64,000 nucleotides of DNA from the NCBI RefSeq assembly GCF_001570545.1, contig NZ_BBXD01000009.1, positions 744,001 through 808,000 on the forward strand, given 5' to 3'. The DNA comes from Herbidospora mongoliensis. Lineage in GTDB: Bacteria > Actinomycetota > Actinomycetes > Streptosporangiales > Streptosporangiaceae. Under the pieces are notes generated by a model that saw only the letters and a program-made list of their open reading frames with translations, had not been told where the DNA came from and did no database searches. The first letter of the stretch is position 1, and each line of letters begins with the position of its first letter. Made by a program: the position numbers and the translations under genes. Positions 8,389 to 17,554 of this stretch are shown in pieces.

Positions 8389-9782
8389 CGGGCCCGCAGC
8401 TCCGCGACGATGCGGGGGCCGAGCTCGGTGACGTCGCCCGCGCCCATGGTCAGCACGATGTCGCCGGGACGGGCCCGGTCGGCGACCAGCGCGGGGACGG
8501 CCCCCCGGTCGGGCGCGTAGGCCACGTTGCCGGCCGGGAGGGTGACCTTCCCGGCCACCAGCGCGCCGGAGACGCCGGGCTCGGGGTCTTCGCGGGCGCC
8601 GTACACATCCAGGACGATCGCCTCGTCGGCCAGGCCGAGCGCGGCGCCGAACTCGTCGGCGAAGAAGCGGGTGCGGGAGTAGAGATGGGGCTGGAAGACC
8701 GCGATGACCCGGCCCGCCCCGGCCACCACGTCGCGGGCGGCGCGCAGGTCGGCGGCCAGCTCGGTCGGGTGGTGGGCGTAGCTGTCGTAGACGGTGACGC
8801 CACCGCCCTCGCCCTTGGCCTCGAACCGGCGCTTGGCCCCGGTAAAGGCGGCCAGGCCGTCTCTGACCTCGTCGAACGACAGGCCGAGGTCGAGTGCGAC
8901 CGCGATGACGGCGGTGGCGTTGAGGGCGTTGTGGCGGCCGGGCACCGACAGGCGGACCGCGCCGTGGCCCTTCAGGGTGAACTCCAGGCCGAGACCGCGC
9001 GGCACCACGTCGGAGATGCGCAGGTCGGCCTCTTCGCCCTCGCCGTAGGTGACGACCTTCAGGCCGCGGGCGTGGGCGATCGGGATCAGCACGGCGGCGC
9101 CCGGGTCGTCGGAGCAGAGCACGACCGTCTCGCCGATGCGCTCGACGAAACGGGCGAAGCTGTCGTAGACGGCCTGCGGGTCGCCGTAGTTGTCGAGGTG
9201 GTCGGCCTCGACGTTGGTGATCACGGCGATGCGCGGGGCGAGCATCAGGAACGAGCCGTCGCTCTCGTCGGCCTCGGCGACGAACGCCGCCCCGGCGCCC
9301 TCGTCGGCCCCCAGGCCGGTGGTGACGAGCTGGCCGCCGACGCAGTAGGACGGGTCGGCCCCGCACTTCTGCAGCGCCACGGTCAGCATCGAGGTCGTGG
9401 TCGTCTTGCCGTGGGTGCCCGCGATGGCCACCCCGGTCTTGCCCGTCATGACGGCGGCGAGCGCGGCGGCGCGCGGGATGATCCGCACGTTCTGCCGCAG
9501 CGCCTCCCCCAGCTCGGGGTTGGAGTCGCGGATCGCGGTGGAGACCACGACGGTGTTGACGTCGCGGATGTGCGAGGCGGCGTGGCCGACGTGGACGGTC
9601 GCGCCCAGCTCGCGCAGCTCGCTCAGCTGGTCGGAGCTGCGGGCGTCGCTGCCCGACACGGCCACCCCGCGCTTGAGCAGGATGCGGGCGATGCCGGACA
9701 TGCCGGACCCGCCGATGCCGATGAAGTGGACCCGTCCGAGTTCCTCGGCGGGGATGGGCTCAACCAGTTTGACCAGACTCAT
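8385..9782 (-). CDS. murC: UDP-N-acetylmuramate--L-alanine ligase MurC
   Basis: Adds the first residue (L-Ala) of the peptidoglycan stem peptide in the cytoplasm. The 465-residue protein has the N-terminal [18 protein letters not shown]-binding motif, the ATP loop [12 protein letters not shown], the EADESDGSF motif typical of MurC, and the C-terminal FQPHLYSRT region. The ATG at 9782 overlaps the murG stop (ATGA), which fixes the start although the frame is open upstream. Its stop overlaps the ftsQ start. Confidence 0.97.
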   Translation of the reverse strand: MSLVKLVEPIPAEELGRVHFIGIGGSGMSGIARILLKRGVAVSGSDARSSDQLSELRELGATVHVGHAASHIRDVNTVVVSTAIRDSNPELGEALRQNVRIIPRAAALAAVMTGKTGVAIAGTHGKTTTTSMLTVALQKCGADPSYCVGGQLVTTGLGADEGAGAAFVAEADESDGSFLMLAPRIAVITNVEADHLDNYGDPQAVYDSFARFVERIGETVVLCSDDPGAAVLIPIAHARGLKVVTYGEGEEADLRISDVVPRGLGLEFTLKGHGAVRLSVPGRHNALNATAVIAVALDLGLSFDEVRDGLAAFTGAKRRFEAKGEGGGVTVYDSYAHHPTELAADLRAARDVVAGAGRVIAVFQPHLYSRTRFFADEFGAALGLADEAIVLDVYGAREDPEPGVSGALVAGKVTLPAGNVAYAPDRGAVPALVADRARPGDIVLTMGAGDVTELGPRIVAELRAR

Positions 9783-10858
9783 CGGGCTGCGATCTCCAGA
9801 ACCTTGCGGGCGAGCGTCACGTCGGCGTCCTTGCGTCCCATCCGGGCGGCGGCCTCCGACATGGCCGCTATCCGGTTCGGGTCGTGCAGGAGGGGCGCGA
9901 GCGTGCGCATGATCCAGTCGGGGGAGAGCTCGGCGTCTTCCACCATCAGGCCGCCGCCCGCGCGCACGATCGGCTCGGCGTTCAGGCGCTGCTCGCCGTT
10001 GCCGTGCGGCAGCGGCACATAGGCGGCCGGCAGGCCCACGGCGGACAGCTCGGCGCAGGTCATCGCGCCGCTGCGGCACAGCACGAGGTCGGCGGCGGCG
10101 TAGGCCAGGTCCATGCGGTCGACGTAGGGCAGGATGACGTATTGCGGGTCGCCGGGCGGGGGCTCGACCTCGACGGTGTTCTTCGGGCCGATCACGTGGA
10201 TCACCTGGATCCCGGCGCGGCGGAGGTAGGGCTCGGCGTTGAGGGCCGAGTTGTTGATCGAGCGGGCCCCCTGCGAGCCGCCGAACACCAGCAGCGTCGG
10301 ACGGTCGCTCTCGAGCCCGAAGTAAGAGCGCGCCTTGTCGCCCAGCGAGAACCGGTCGAGCGTGGAGACGTCCTTGCGCAGCGGGATGCCGACGTATTCG
10401 GCGCCCGGCAGCGGGGTGTCGGGGTGGCCGGTGAAGACGTGGCTGGTCAGGCGGGCGCCGAGGCGGTTGGCGAGGCCGGGCTTCGGGTTCGCCTCGTGCA
10501 CCACGATCGGCACGCCCTTGCGGCGCGCGCCCAGGTAGCCGGGGGTGGCGACGTAGCCGCCGAAGCCGACCAGGATGTCGGCCCGCACCTGCTCCAGGAT
10601 GTTCCCGGCGGCGCTGATCGCGCCCGCGAGCCGCCCCGGCACGGTGAGGAGCTGGGGGGTCAGCGCGCGGGGCAGGGGAACCGCGGGCACGAGCGCGAGC
10701 TCGTAACCCCGGGCCGGGACCAGTCGCGTCTCCAGGCCGCGTTCGGTGCCGAGGCAGGTGATGCCGATCGACGGGTCGAACTGGCGGAGCGCGTCGGCCA
10801 GCGCCAGCGCCGGCTCGATGTGGCCGGCCGTCCCGCCGCCGGCGAGGACAACCCTCAT
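9779..10858 (-). CDS. murG: Lipid II-forming GlcNAc transferase MurG
   Basis: Transfers GlcNAc from UDP-GlcNAc onto lipid I at the inner face of the membrane to give lipid II. The N-terminal glycine loop [18 protein letters not shown] and the second G-loop [10 protein letters not shown] are present, as is the donor-site stretch [18 protein letters not shown]. At 359 residues it has normal length. The 60-nt gap from ftsW, unusual in this otherwise overlapping operon, contains a partial copy of the dispersed repeat. Confidence 0.97.
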   Translation of the reverse strand: MRVVLAGGGTAGHIEPALALADALRQFDPSIGITCLGTERGLETRLVPARGYELALVPAVPLPRALTPQLLTVPGRLAGAISAAGNILEQVRADILVGFGGYVATPGYLGARRKGVPIVVHEANPKPGLANRLGARLTSHVFTGHPDTPLPGAEYVGIPLRKDVSTLDRFSLGDKARSYFGLESDRPTLLVFGGSQGARSINNSALNAEPYLRRAGIQVIHVIGPKNTVEVEPPPGDPQYVILPYVDRMDLAYAAADLVLCRSGAMTCAELSAVGLPAAYVPLPHGNGEQRLNAEPIVRAGGGLMVEDAELSPDWIMRTLAPLLHDPNRIAAMSEAAARMGRKDADVTLARKVLEIAAR

Positions 10859-10870
10859 GTCTCTCCCTAG

Positions 10871-10917
10871 TCGTGCTTTGGACCGTTGCGCTCGTGGATC
10901 TGCCCCAAAATAAGGCG
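10871..10917 (+). repeat. Dispersed repeat, partial copy D
   Basis: The gap between ftsW and murG carries CTCGTGGATCTGCCCCAAAA, which matches the 3' half of the repeat at 27499-27563 (GCTGTGGATCTGCCCCTAAAA). The 5' hairpin half is degenerate here. Orientation is opposite to the operon. Confidence 0.5.
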
Positions 10918-10918
10918 G

Positions 10919-12175
10919 TCAGGACTTGAGGCCAAGCCAGCTTAGAGCCCGCGCGGCCGGTCCGGGGCCCCGCGCGGCCAAGGCCTCGGCGGCGCCCGGC
11001 TCGCGTTTGGCGAACGACAGCAACATGCCGAGCGCGGCCAGGGTCGGCAACAGCGCCGACCCGCCGTAGGACAGCAGTGGCAGCGGGATTCCGGTGATGG
11101 GCAGCGCGCCGATGACCGCGCCGATGTTCACGATCGCCTGCCCGCCGATCCAGGCCGTGCAGGCCGCCGCGGCCAGGCGGACGAACGAGTCCTTGGTCCG
11201 GACGGCGATGCGCAGCCCGGCGTAGCAGAGCAGGCCGAACAGCACGAGCACGGTGAGCGTGCCCATGAGGCCGAGCTCCTCGCCGATGATCGCGAAGATG
11301 AAGTCACTCTCGGCGTGGGGCAGCCAGTCCCACTTCTGCCGCGACGACCCGAGGCCCAGCCCGAACCAGCCGCCCGACCCCATCGCGATCTGCCCCTGGA
11401 CGGCCTGGAAGCCGGTCGTCTGGGCGTTGGCCCACGGGTCGAGCCAGCCGTCGATTCGGTCAGACCTGTATCCCTCTGACGTGATCATGAAGACGGTGGC
11501 CATGGCGAGGAGTGCCATGATGCCGGCGAACAGGCGTACCGGAGCTCCCACCACCCACAGCAGCGCCAGGAAGATGATCATCAGCACCAGCGTGGTGCCG
11601 AGGTCGCGGCCGATCATGACGAGCACGGCCAGGATGGCGACGCCGGGCATCAGCGGGATCAGCAGGTGGCGCCACTCGATCCTGCCGTTGCGCGCCTTGC
11701 GGGCGAGCAGGTCGGCGCCCCAGATCACCAGGGCCAGCTTGGCGGGCTCCGACGGCTGGATGGTCAGGCTGCCGATGTAGATCCAGCGCTGCGCGCCGAG
11801 CTCGGACGAGCCGATGAAGATCGTCATGACCAGGCCGATGATCGCCAGCGCCAGCAGTGGATATCCGGCCAGCCGGAAGAATCGCTGCGGGAGCCGGGAG
11901 CAGACGTACATCAGCGGCAGGCCGAGGGCGACCGACAGCGACTGCTTGAGGAACCAGTAGAACGGGTCGCCCATCATCTGCAGCGCCTCGATCGACGACG
12001 CCGACAGCACCATCATCAGGCCGAGCGCCAGCAGCAGGGCGCTGCAGCCGAGGATGAGGTAGTAGGAGGTGAGGGGACGGCTCAGCAGCTCACGCGCGGT
12101 GGCGAGCTGGGTCGCCGCCCACGACGGGCGGGCCTGGGCCTGGGTCTGCTCCTCCGTCACCGCGCCGGCGGTCAC
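10919..12175 (-). CDS. ftsW: SEDS-family lipid II polymerase FtsW
   Basis: Septal peptidoglycan glycosyltransferase that works with FtsI. The 418-residue protein has about ten TM helices starting near residue 36 (YYLILGCSALLLALGLMMVLS). It shows the SEDS motifs IQPSEPAKLALVIW, HAESDFIFAIIGEELG and the C-terminal PITGIPLPLLSYGGSALL. The GTG at 12175 overlaps the murD stop as GTGA; an internal GTG five codons on is an alternative. A cytoplasmic tail of about 30 residues follows the last helix. Confidence 0.96.
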   Translation of the reverse strand: MTAGAVTEEQTQAQARPSWAATQLATARELLSRPLTSYYLILGCSALLLALGLMMVLSASSIEALQMMGDPFYWFLKQSLSVALGLPLMYVCSRLPQRFFRLAGYPLLALAIIGLVMTIFIGSSELGAQRWIYIGSLTIQPSEPAKLALVIWGADLLARKARNGRIEWRHLLIPLMPGVAILAVLVMIGRDLGTTLVLMIIFLALLWVVGAPVRLFAGIMALLAMATVFMITSEGYRSDRIDGWLDPWANAQTTGFQAVQGQIAMGSGGWFGLGLGSSRQKWDWLPHAESDFIFAIIGEELGLMGTLTVLVLFGLLCYAGLRIAVRTKDSFVRLAAAACTAWIGGQAIVNIGAVIGALPITGIPLPLLSYGGSALLPTLAALGMLLSFAKREPGAAEALAARGPGPAARALSWLGLKS

Positions 12176-13542
12176 TGCGTTCCCAGGGTTGGTCCCGGGG
12201 TGGAATCCAGCTGGCGAACGGCGCGCGCGAAGGCGTCTCCCCTCGCGCCATAGTTGGCGAACAGGTCGAATGACGCTCCGGCGGGGGCCAGCAGCACGGT
12301 GTCACCCGGGGAGGCGAGCCGGGCGGCTTCGGTGACGACACGGTCCATGACCCCAGTGTCTTCCCCACCGACCTCCACAACGGGAACATCCGGCGCGTGT
12401 CGCGCGAGCGCCTCGGCGATCCTGGCCCGGTCGGCGCCCAGCAGCACCACGCCGCGCAGCCGCTTCGCGGACACCGCGACCAGCTCGTCGATGTCGGCGC
12501 CCTTGAGCTGTCCGCCGGCCACCCAGACGATCGACGTGTACGCCGCCAGCGACGCCCCCGCCGCGTGCGGGTTGGTGGCCTTGGAGTCGTCGACGTAGTC
12601 GACCCCCTTCACGGTCGCCACGTGGGCGATCCGGTGGGGGTCGGGGGTGAAGGCGGCCAGCCCCTCGCGCACCGCGCCGGCCGGCACGCCGTAGGCGCGG
12701 GCGAGCGCGGCGGCGGCCAGCGCGTTGGCGACGTTGTGGGGCGCGAACGGCTTCACGTCGCCCAGTTCGGCCAGCTCGACCGCGTTGCTGTGCGGGTCGT
12801 CGCAGAAGGCCCGGTCGACCAGCAGGTGCTCGACCACCCCGAGCTCACCCGGCCGGGGCACCTGGAGGGTGAAGCCGATCGCGTCGTAGGGCTCGGCGAG
12901 CCGGGTCGCCCACGGGTCGTCGGCGTTGTAGACGACCACGCCCGCGTTGGCGAAGATGCGGGCCTTCGCGGCGGCGTACTCCTCGAAGGAGCCGTGCCAG
13001 TCGATGTGGTCGGGCGCGACGTTGAGGATCGCGGCCGCCGCCGGGGCGACGCTCGACGACCAGTGGAGCTGGAAGCTCGACAGCTCCACGGCCAGCACAG
13101 TGGTGTCGCCCGGGTCGAGGACCGCCTCGATGATCGGGGTGCCGACGTTGCCGACCGCGAGGGGCCGTTCGCCGGCCTTCTCCAGGATGGAGGTCAGCAT
13201 GCGGACCGCCGTCGTCTTGCCGTTGGTGCCGGTGAGGGCCAGCCACGGCGCGGCGCCCTCGTGGCGCAGCCGCCAGGCGAGCTCGACCTCGCCGATGACC
13301 TCGATCCCGGCCCGCGCGGCCTCGACCAGCAGCGGGTGGTCGGGACGCCAGCCCGGCGAGGTGACGACCAGCTCCACCTTGTCGGGCAGCTCGGTGGCCT
13401 TCTCGACCCCGAGGTTCGCGAGATCCTCGGGGAGCGGCCGGTCGGACTGCTCGACCACGACGACCCGCTCGCCGCCCAGGGCCAGGCCGCGCGCGGCGGC
13501 GGTGCCCGAGACGCCCAGCCCGGCGACGACGACACGACTCAC
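12172..13542 (-). CDS. murD: UDP-MurNAc-L-alanine--D-glutamate ligase MurD
   Basis: Adds D-Glu to UDP-MurNAc-L-Ala. Visible are the N-terminal Rossmann loop [17 protein letters not shown], the ATP loop [14 protein letters not shown], and the central [18 protein letters not shown] and [10 protein letters not shown] motifs of Mur ligases. I chose GTG 13542, which overlaps the mraY stop as GTGA in the style of this operon. An in-frame ATG at 13557 would add five residues (MDAQD) and a 19-nt overlap; no ribosome site decides between them. Length 456 residues is usual. Confidence 0.96.
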   Translation of the reverse strand: MSRVVVAGLGVSGTAAARGLALGGERVVVVEQSDRPLPEDLANLGVEKATELPDKVELVVTSPGWRPDHPLLVEAARAGIEVIGEVELAWRLRHEGAAPWLALTGTNGKTTAVRMLTSILEKAGERPLAVGNVGTPIIEAVLDPGDTTVLAVELSSFQLHWSSSVAPAAAAILNVAPDHIDWHGSFEEYAAAKARIFANAGVVVYNADDPWATRLAEPYDAIGFTLQVPRPGELGVVEHLLVDRAFCDDPHSNAVELAELGDVKPFAPHNVANALAAAALARAYGVPAGAVREGLAAFTPDPHRIAHVATVKGVDYVDDSKATNPHAAGASLAAYTSIVWVAGGQLKGADIDELVAVSAKRLRGVVLLGADRARIAEALARHAPDVPVVEVGGEDTGVMDRVVTEAARLASPGDTVLLAPAGASFDLFANYGARGDAFARAVRQLDSTPGPTLGTQ

Positions 13543-14615
13543 GTCTTGGGCATCCATTCCACGTAGAAGAGACCGAGCCCGGCCGCCGCGCAGAGCATGG
13601 CGATCAGCCAGAACCGCACCACGATCGTGGTCTCGGCCCAGCCCTTGAGCTCGAAGTGGTGCTGGAGGGGAGCCATCCGGAAGATGCGTTTCCTGGTCAT
13701 CTTGAAGAACCCGACCTGGATGATCACCGACGCGGTGATGACGACGGTCAGGCCGGCCAGCAGCAGCAGCAGGAGCTGGGTGCGGGTGGTGATGGCCAGG
13801 CCGGCGATCACACCGCCGAGCGCCAGCGACCCGGTGTCACCCATGAAGATCTTCGCCGGCGGGGCGTTCCACCACAGGAAGCCGATCAGCCCGCCCAGCA
13901 CCGCCGCCGCGACGACGGCCAGGTCGAGCGGGTCGCGCACGATGTAGCAGTTGGGCCCCAGGATCGCCGTCGTGCAGCTGTTGCGGAGCTGCCAGTTGCC
14001 GATCAGCACGTACGACGCCAGCACCACCCCCGTCGCTCCGGAGGCGAGGCCGTCGAGGCCGTCGGTCAGGTTCACCGCGTTGGAGAACCCGACGATCATG
14101 ATGAGCACCCACACGATGAAGCCGATGAGCCCGATCGACGGGCCGAAGTCGCGCAGGAACGACAGGCGGGTCTCGGCGGGGGTGACCGCGTAGGAGTTGG
14201 GGAAACGCACCACGAGGATCGCGAAGACGACGCCGACGACGAGCTGGCCGAGGGCCTTGGCGCCCGACCGCAGGCCCAGGCTGCGCTGCTTGTAGATCTT
14301 GATGAAGTCGTCGAGGAAGCCGACCACGCCCAGGCCCGTCATGAGGAACAGGACCAGCAGCGCGGAGGCGGTGGGGGGCGAGGGGTTGGCCGACAGCAGG
14401 GTGGCCAGGTGGGCGACGGCGTAGCCGAGGAGGGCGGCGATCACGATGACCGTGCCGCCCATGGTGGGCGTGCCCTTCTTGTCGTAATGGCCCTGAGGGC
14501 CCTCCTCGCGGATGTTCTGGCCGTAGCCGCGCCGCCCGAACAGCCGGATCGCCAGGGGGGTGCCGAGCATCGAGATGATGAGCGCGACCGCTGCGGCGAC
14601 GATGATATCTCTCAC
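13539..14615 (-). CDS. mraY: Phospho-MurNAc-pentapeptide transferase MraY
   Basis: Integral membrane enzyme that links UDP-MurNAc-pentapeptide to undecaprenyl phosphate, giving lipid I. The 358-residue sequence has about ten TM helices and the MraY signatures GTPTMGG (residue about 50), [23 protein letters not shown] and the Mg-binding [15 protein letters not shown] start overlaps the murF stop (GTGA). Confidence 0.97.
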   Translation of the reverse strand: MRDIIVAAAVALIISMLGTPLAIRLFGRRGYGQNIREEGPQGHYDKKGTPTMGGTVIVIAALLGYAVAHLATLLSANPSPPTASALLVLFLMTGLGVVGFLDDFIKIYKQRSLGLRSGAKALGQLVVGVVFAILVVRFPNSYAVTPAETRLSFLRDFGPSIGLIGFIVWVLIMIVGFSNAVNLTDGLDGLASGATGVVLASYVLIGNWQLRNSCTTAILGPNCYIVRDPLDLAVVAAAVLGGLIGFLWWNAPPAKIFMGDTGSLALGGVIAGLAITTRTQLLLLLLAGLTVVITASVIIQVGFFKMTRKRIFRMAPLQHHFELKGWAETTIVVRFWLIAMLCAAAGLGLFYVEWMPKT

Positions 14616-15979
14616 CGGGCGTCACCCCCCAAGAGAGCTTCGGCGACCTTCTCCAGGCCGGCGGCCCTGGGTCCCTTGATCAGCACGACGTCTCCCGGTG
14701 CGAGTCGGCCACTCAGTTCGTTCACGGCCGCCGCGACGTCGGGGGCGTGGATCGCGCCGGGGGCGCCGGCGATGATCTGCCCGGCGTCCTCCCCCACGAC
14801 CACCAGGGCCGCCAGACCGGCGGCGTCGGCCAGCCGTCCGACGCCCTCGTTCAGCGCGGGCGCGTCGTCGCCGAGCTCGCGCAGGGCGGCCACGACCGCG
14901 AACTTCCGGCGGTGGAGGCCCAGGGCGTGCATGGCGGCGAAGGCGGCGCGCATCGAGTCGGGGTTGGCGTTGTAGGCGTCGTTGATCACGGTCACGCCGT
15001 CGGCCCGGTCGGTGACCTCCATCCGCCAGCGGCTGCGCGGCTCGGCCAGCGACAGCTCCTCGGCGATGGCGGCCACCGGCAGCCCCAGCTCGTGGGCGGC
15101 CGCCGCGGCGGCCAGCGCGTTCTCCACCGCGTGGGCGCCGTGCAGGCGCAGCGCGACGTCGGCCTCACCCGACGGGGTGCGCAGGGTGAACCGGGCCCGG
15201 CCGCGGTCGTCGAGGGTCTCGTCGGTGGCGCGGACGTGCGCGCCGGCCTTGCGGCCGAAGTAGAGGACCCGCGCCGAGGTGCGCTTGCTCATCGCGGTGA
15301 CCAGCGGGTCGTCGAGGTTCAGCACGGCCACGCCCGACGACGGCAGCGCCTCGGGCAGCTCGCCCTTGGCGGCCGCGATGGCCTCCTTGCCGCCGAACAC
15401 GCCCAGGTGGGCGGTGCCGACGTTCAGCACGACCCCGATGGACGGCGGGGCGATTCCCGCCAGATAAGCGATATGTCCGGCGTTACGCGCGGACAGCTCC
15501 AGCACCAGGAACCGGGTGTCCTCATCGGCCTTGAGCACCGTGAGGGGGTGGCCGATCTCGTTGTTGTACGACCCCACCGGCGCCACCGTTGGACCGATCC
15601 TGGCCGTCAGCCGGGCCAGCAGGTCTTTGGTCGACGTCTTCCCGGCAGAACCGGTGACTCCGATGACGGTCGCCTTCGACAGGTCGGTGACCACGGCGTT
15701 CGCCAGCTTGGCCAGCGCCGCCACGACGTCGTCGACGATGACGGCCGGACCGTCGACCGGCCGGGAGGCCAGCACGGCGGTCGCGCCCGAGGCCAGGGCC
15801 TGAGCGGCGAAGTCGTGGCCGTCGGCCCGCTCACCCCTGATCGCGACGAACAGCGACCCCGGCTCGACGGCCCGCGAGTCGATCACGACCGGGCCTCTCA
15901 CGACGGCGCCGGGGTCGGCCTGGCCCGAGAGGGCGCCCGACGTGATCTCTGCGACCCGGCCCAGCGGCAACGGGATCAT
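14612..15979 (-). CDS. murF: UDP-MurNAc-tripeptide--D-Ala-D-Ala ligase MurF
   Basis: Completes the cytoplasmic peptidoglycan precursor by adding D-Ala-D-Ala. The 455-residue protein has the N-terminal domain ending [15 protein letters not shown], the ATP loop [17 protein letters not shown], and the MurF-type [16 protein letters not shown] motif. The ATG overlaps the murE stop (ATGA), and the stop overlaps the mraY start, so the three genes are probably translationally coupled. Confidence 0.97.
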   Translation of the reverse strand: MIPLPLGRVAEITSGALSGQADPGAVVRGPVVIDSRAVEPGSLFVAIRGERADGHDFAAQALASGATAVLASRPVDGPAVIVDDVVAALAKLANAVVTDLSKATVIGVTGSAGKTSTKDLLARLTARIGPTVAPVGSYNNEIGHPLTVLKADEDTRFLVLELSARNAGHIAYLAGIAPPSIGVVLNVGTAHLGVFGGKEAIAAAKGELPEALPSSGVAVLNLDDPLVTAMSKRTSARVLYFGRKAGAHVRATDETLDDRGRARFTLRTPSGEADVALRLHGAHAVENALAAAAAAHELGLPVAAIAEELSLAEPRSRWRMEVTDRADGVTVINDAYNANPDSMRAAFAAMHALGLHRRKFAVVAALRELGDDAPALNEGVGRLADAAGLAALVVVGEDAGQIIAGAPGAIHAPDVAAAVNELSGRLAPGDVVLIKGPRAAGLEKVAEALLGGDAR

Positions 15980-17532
15980 GCGTTCCTCCTGCTGATGGCG
16001 GCGGCGACCACTTCACGGTCATCGAACGGGACGACCTCTCCCGCGAAGTACTGCCCCTGCTCATGGCCCTTCCCGGCCACGACGACGACGTCGCCCCGGC
16101 CGGCCCTGGAGATCGCCAGGTCGATGGCGGCGGCCCGGTCGGGCTCGACGATCACACGGGCACGATCTTCGCGCGGCACGGCCAGCGCGCCGTCGAGCAT
16201 CGCGGCGATGATCGCGAGCGGGTCTTCGCTGCGGGGGTTGTCACTGGTGTAGACGGCCACGTCGGCCAGCCGCGCGGCGGCCTCGCCCATGAGGGCGCGC
16301 TTGCCGCTGTCGCGGTCGCCGCCACAGCCGAGGACGATCGTCAGAGTACCGTCGGTCACCTCGCGCAGGGCGCGGAGCACAGACTCGACGGCTCCAGGTT
16401 TGTGGGCGTAGTCGACGATGGCCTGGAACCCGTCGCCGCCGGACACCCGCTCCATCCGCCCCGGCACGCCCCGGAACCCGCTCACCCCGTGGACGGCGGT
16501 CTGCAGCGCCACCCCCGACTCCACGAGCGCCACCAGGGCGCCCAGGGTGTTGGCGATGTTGAAGGGCCCCGGCAGCCCGACGGCCACCTCGGCCTCGACC
16601 CCGCCGGGCCCGACGATCCGGAAGGTGCTCCCGTCGGCGCCCAGCCGGACGTCGGCCGCCCGCCACTCGGCGTCGGCCGCGCCCTCGGCGGAGAACGTGG
16701 TGACCGGGATCTTCACGGACCCGGCCAGCTCGCGGCCATGGGCGTCGTCGATGTTGATCACGCCGAGGCGGGAGAACTCCGGGGTGAACAGGCGGGCCTT
16801 GGCGGCGAAGTAGTCGTCGAAGTCGCGGTGGAAGTCGAGATGGTCCTGCGACAGGTTGGTGAAGATCGCGACATCGTAGAACAGACCCTCGACCCGGCCC
16901 AGCGCCAGCGCGTGGCTGGAGACCTCCATCGTCGCGGCGGTCACCTTCTGCTCGCGCATCAGCGCGAACAGGCCCTGCAGGTCGCTGGCCTCCGGGGTGG
17001 TCAGCTCGGGCGTCACGCTGATGTCGCCGGCGTGGATCTCGACGCCGCCGACCAGGCCGGTGCGGTGCCCCGCCGCGCGCAGCCCCGCCTCGATCAGGAA
17101 CGTGGAGGTCGACTTGCCGCTGGTGCCGGTGATCCCGATGACGGGGATGTCGGCGGCCGGCTGACCGTAGACCCAGGCGGCGACCTGGCCGAGCACCTGA
17201 CGCGGCTCCGCCAGCACGAACACCGGGAGACCGGTCTCGGCGGCCATCTCGGCGCCCTCGTGGTCGGTCAGGATCGCGCTGGCGCCCGCGCCCATGGCGG
17301 CCGAGCTGAAGGTGGCGCCGTGGGCGGTCTTGCCCTGGATCGCGACGTAGAGGTCGCCCCGGCGGACCCGGCGGGAGTCGATCGTGATCCCGGTGACCAC
17401 GCCGCGTCCGGCCCCGGCGACCGACTGCACGCCGAGCAGGGCCGTCAGCCCGGAAAGCGGGCGCGGCGAAGTGGAGGACGGGCGCATCTGCTGGTCCGGG
17501 TGAGGCCGGGCGGTGCGGTCGGGCTCGTTCAC
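15976..17532 (-). CDS. murE: UDP-MurNAc-dipeptide--diaminopimelate ligase MurE
   Basis: Adds the third stem residue. The substrate-selecting motif reads DNPRSEDP, the form found in meso-diaminopimelate-adding enzymes rather than lysine-adding ones, so the wall should be of the DAP type (knowledge of the family plus what is seen). Also present are the ATP loop VIGITGTSGKSTSTFL and the carbamylated-lysine region around SHALALGRV. GTG start at 17532 gives 518 residues; ATG 15 codons later is an alternative because neither has a clear ribosome site. Separated from ftsI by 22 nt. Confidence 0.97.
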   Translation of the reverse strand: MNEPDRTARPHPDQQMRPSSTSPRPLSGLTALLGVQSVAGAGRGVVTGITIDSRRVRRGDLYVAIQGKTAHGATFSSAAMGAGASAILTDHEGAEMAAETGLPVFVLAEPRQVLGQVAAWVYGQPAADIPVIGITGTSGKSTSTFLIEAGLRAAGHRTGLVGGVEIHAGDISVTPELTTPEASDLQGLFALMREQKVTAATMEVSSHALALGRVEGLFYDVAIFTNLSQDHLDFHRDFDDYFAAKARLFTPEFSRLGVINIDDAHGRELAGSVKIPVTTFSAEGAADAEWRAADVRLGADGSTFRIVGPGGVEAEVAVGLPGPFNIANTLGALVALVESGVALQTAVHGVSGFRGVPGRMERVSGGDGFQAIVDYAHKPGAVESVLRALREVTDGTLTIVLGCGGDRDSGKRALMGEAAARLADVAVYTSDNPRSEDPLAIIAAMLDGALAVPREDRARVIVEPDRAAAIDLAISRAGRGDVVVVAGKGHEQGQYFAGEVVPFDDREVVAAAISRRNA

Positions 17533-17554
17533 GGCGAGAGCGTATCGTTCCCGG

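Noticed and set aside
7654-9366. Single 570-residue protein suggested by the open frame including ftsQ
   Set aside because: The N-terminal 325 residues are murC read in the wrong frame; ftsQ starts at GTG 8388, which overlaps the murC stop.
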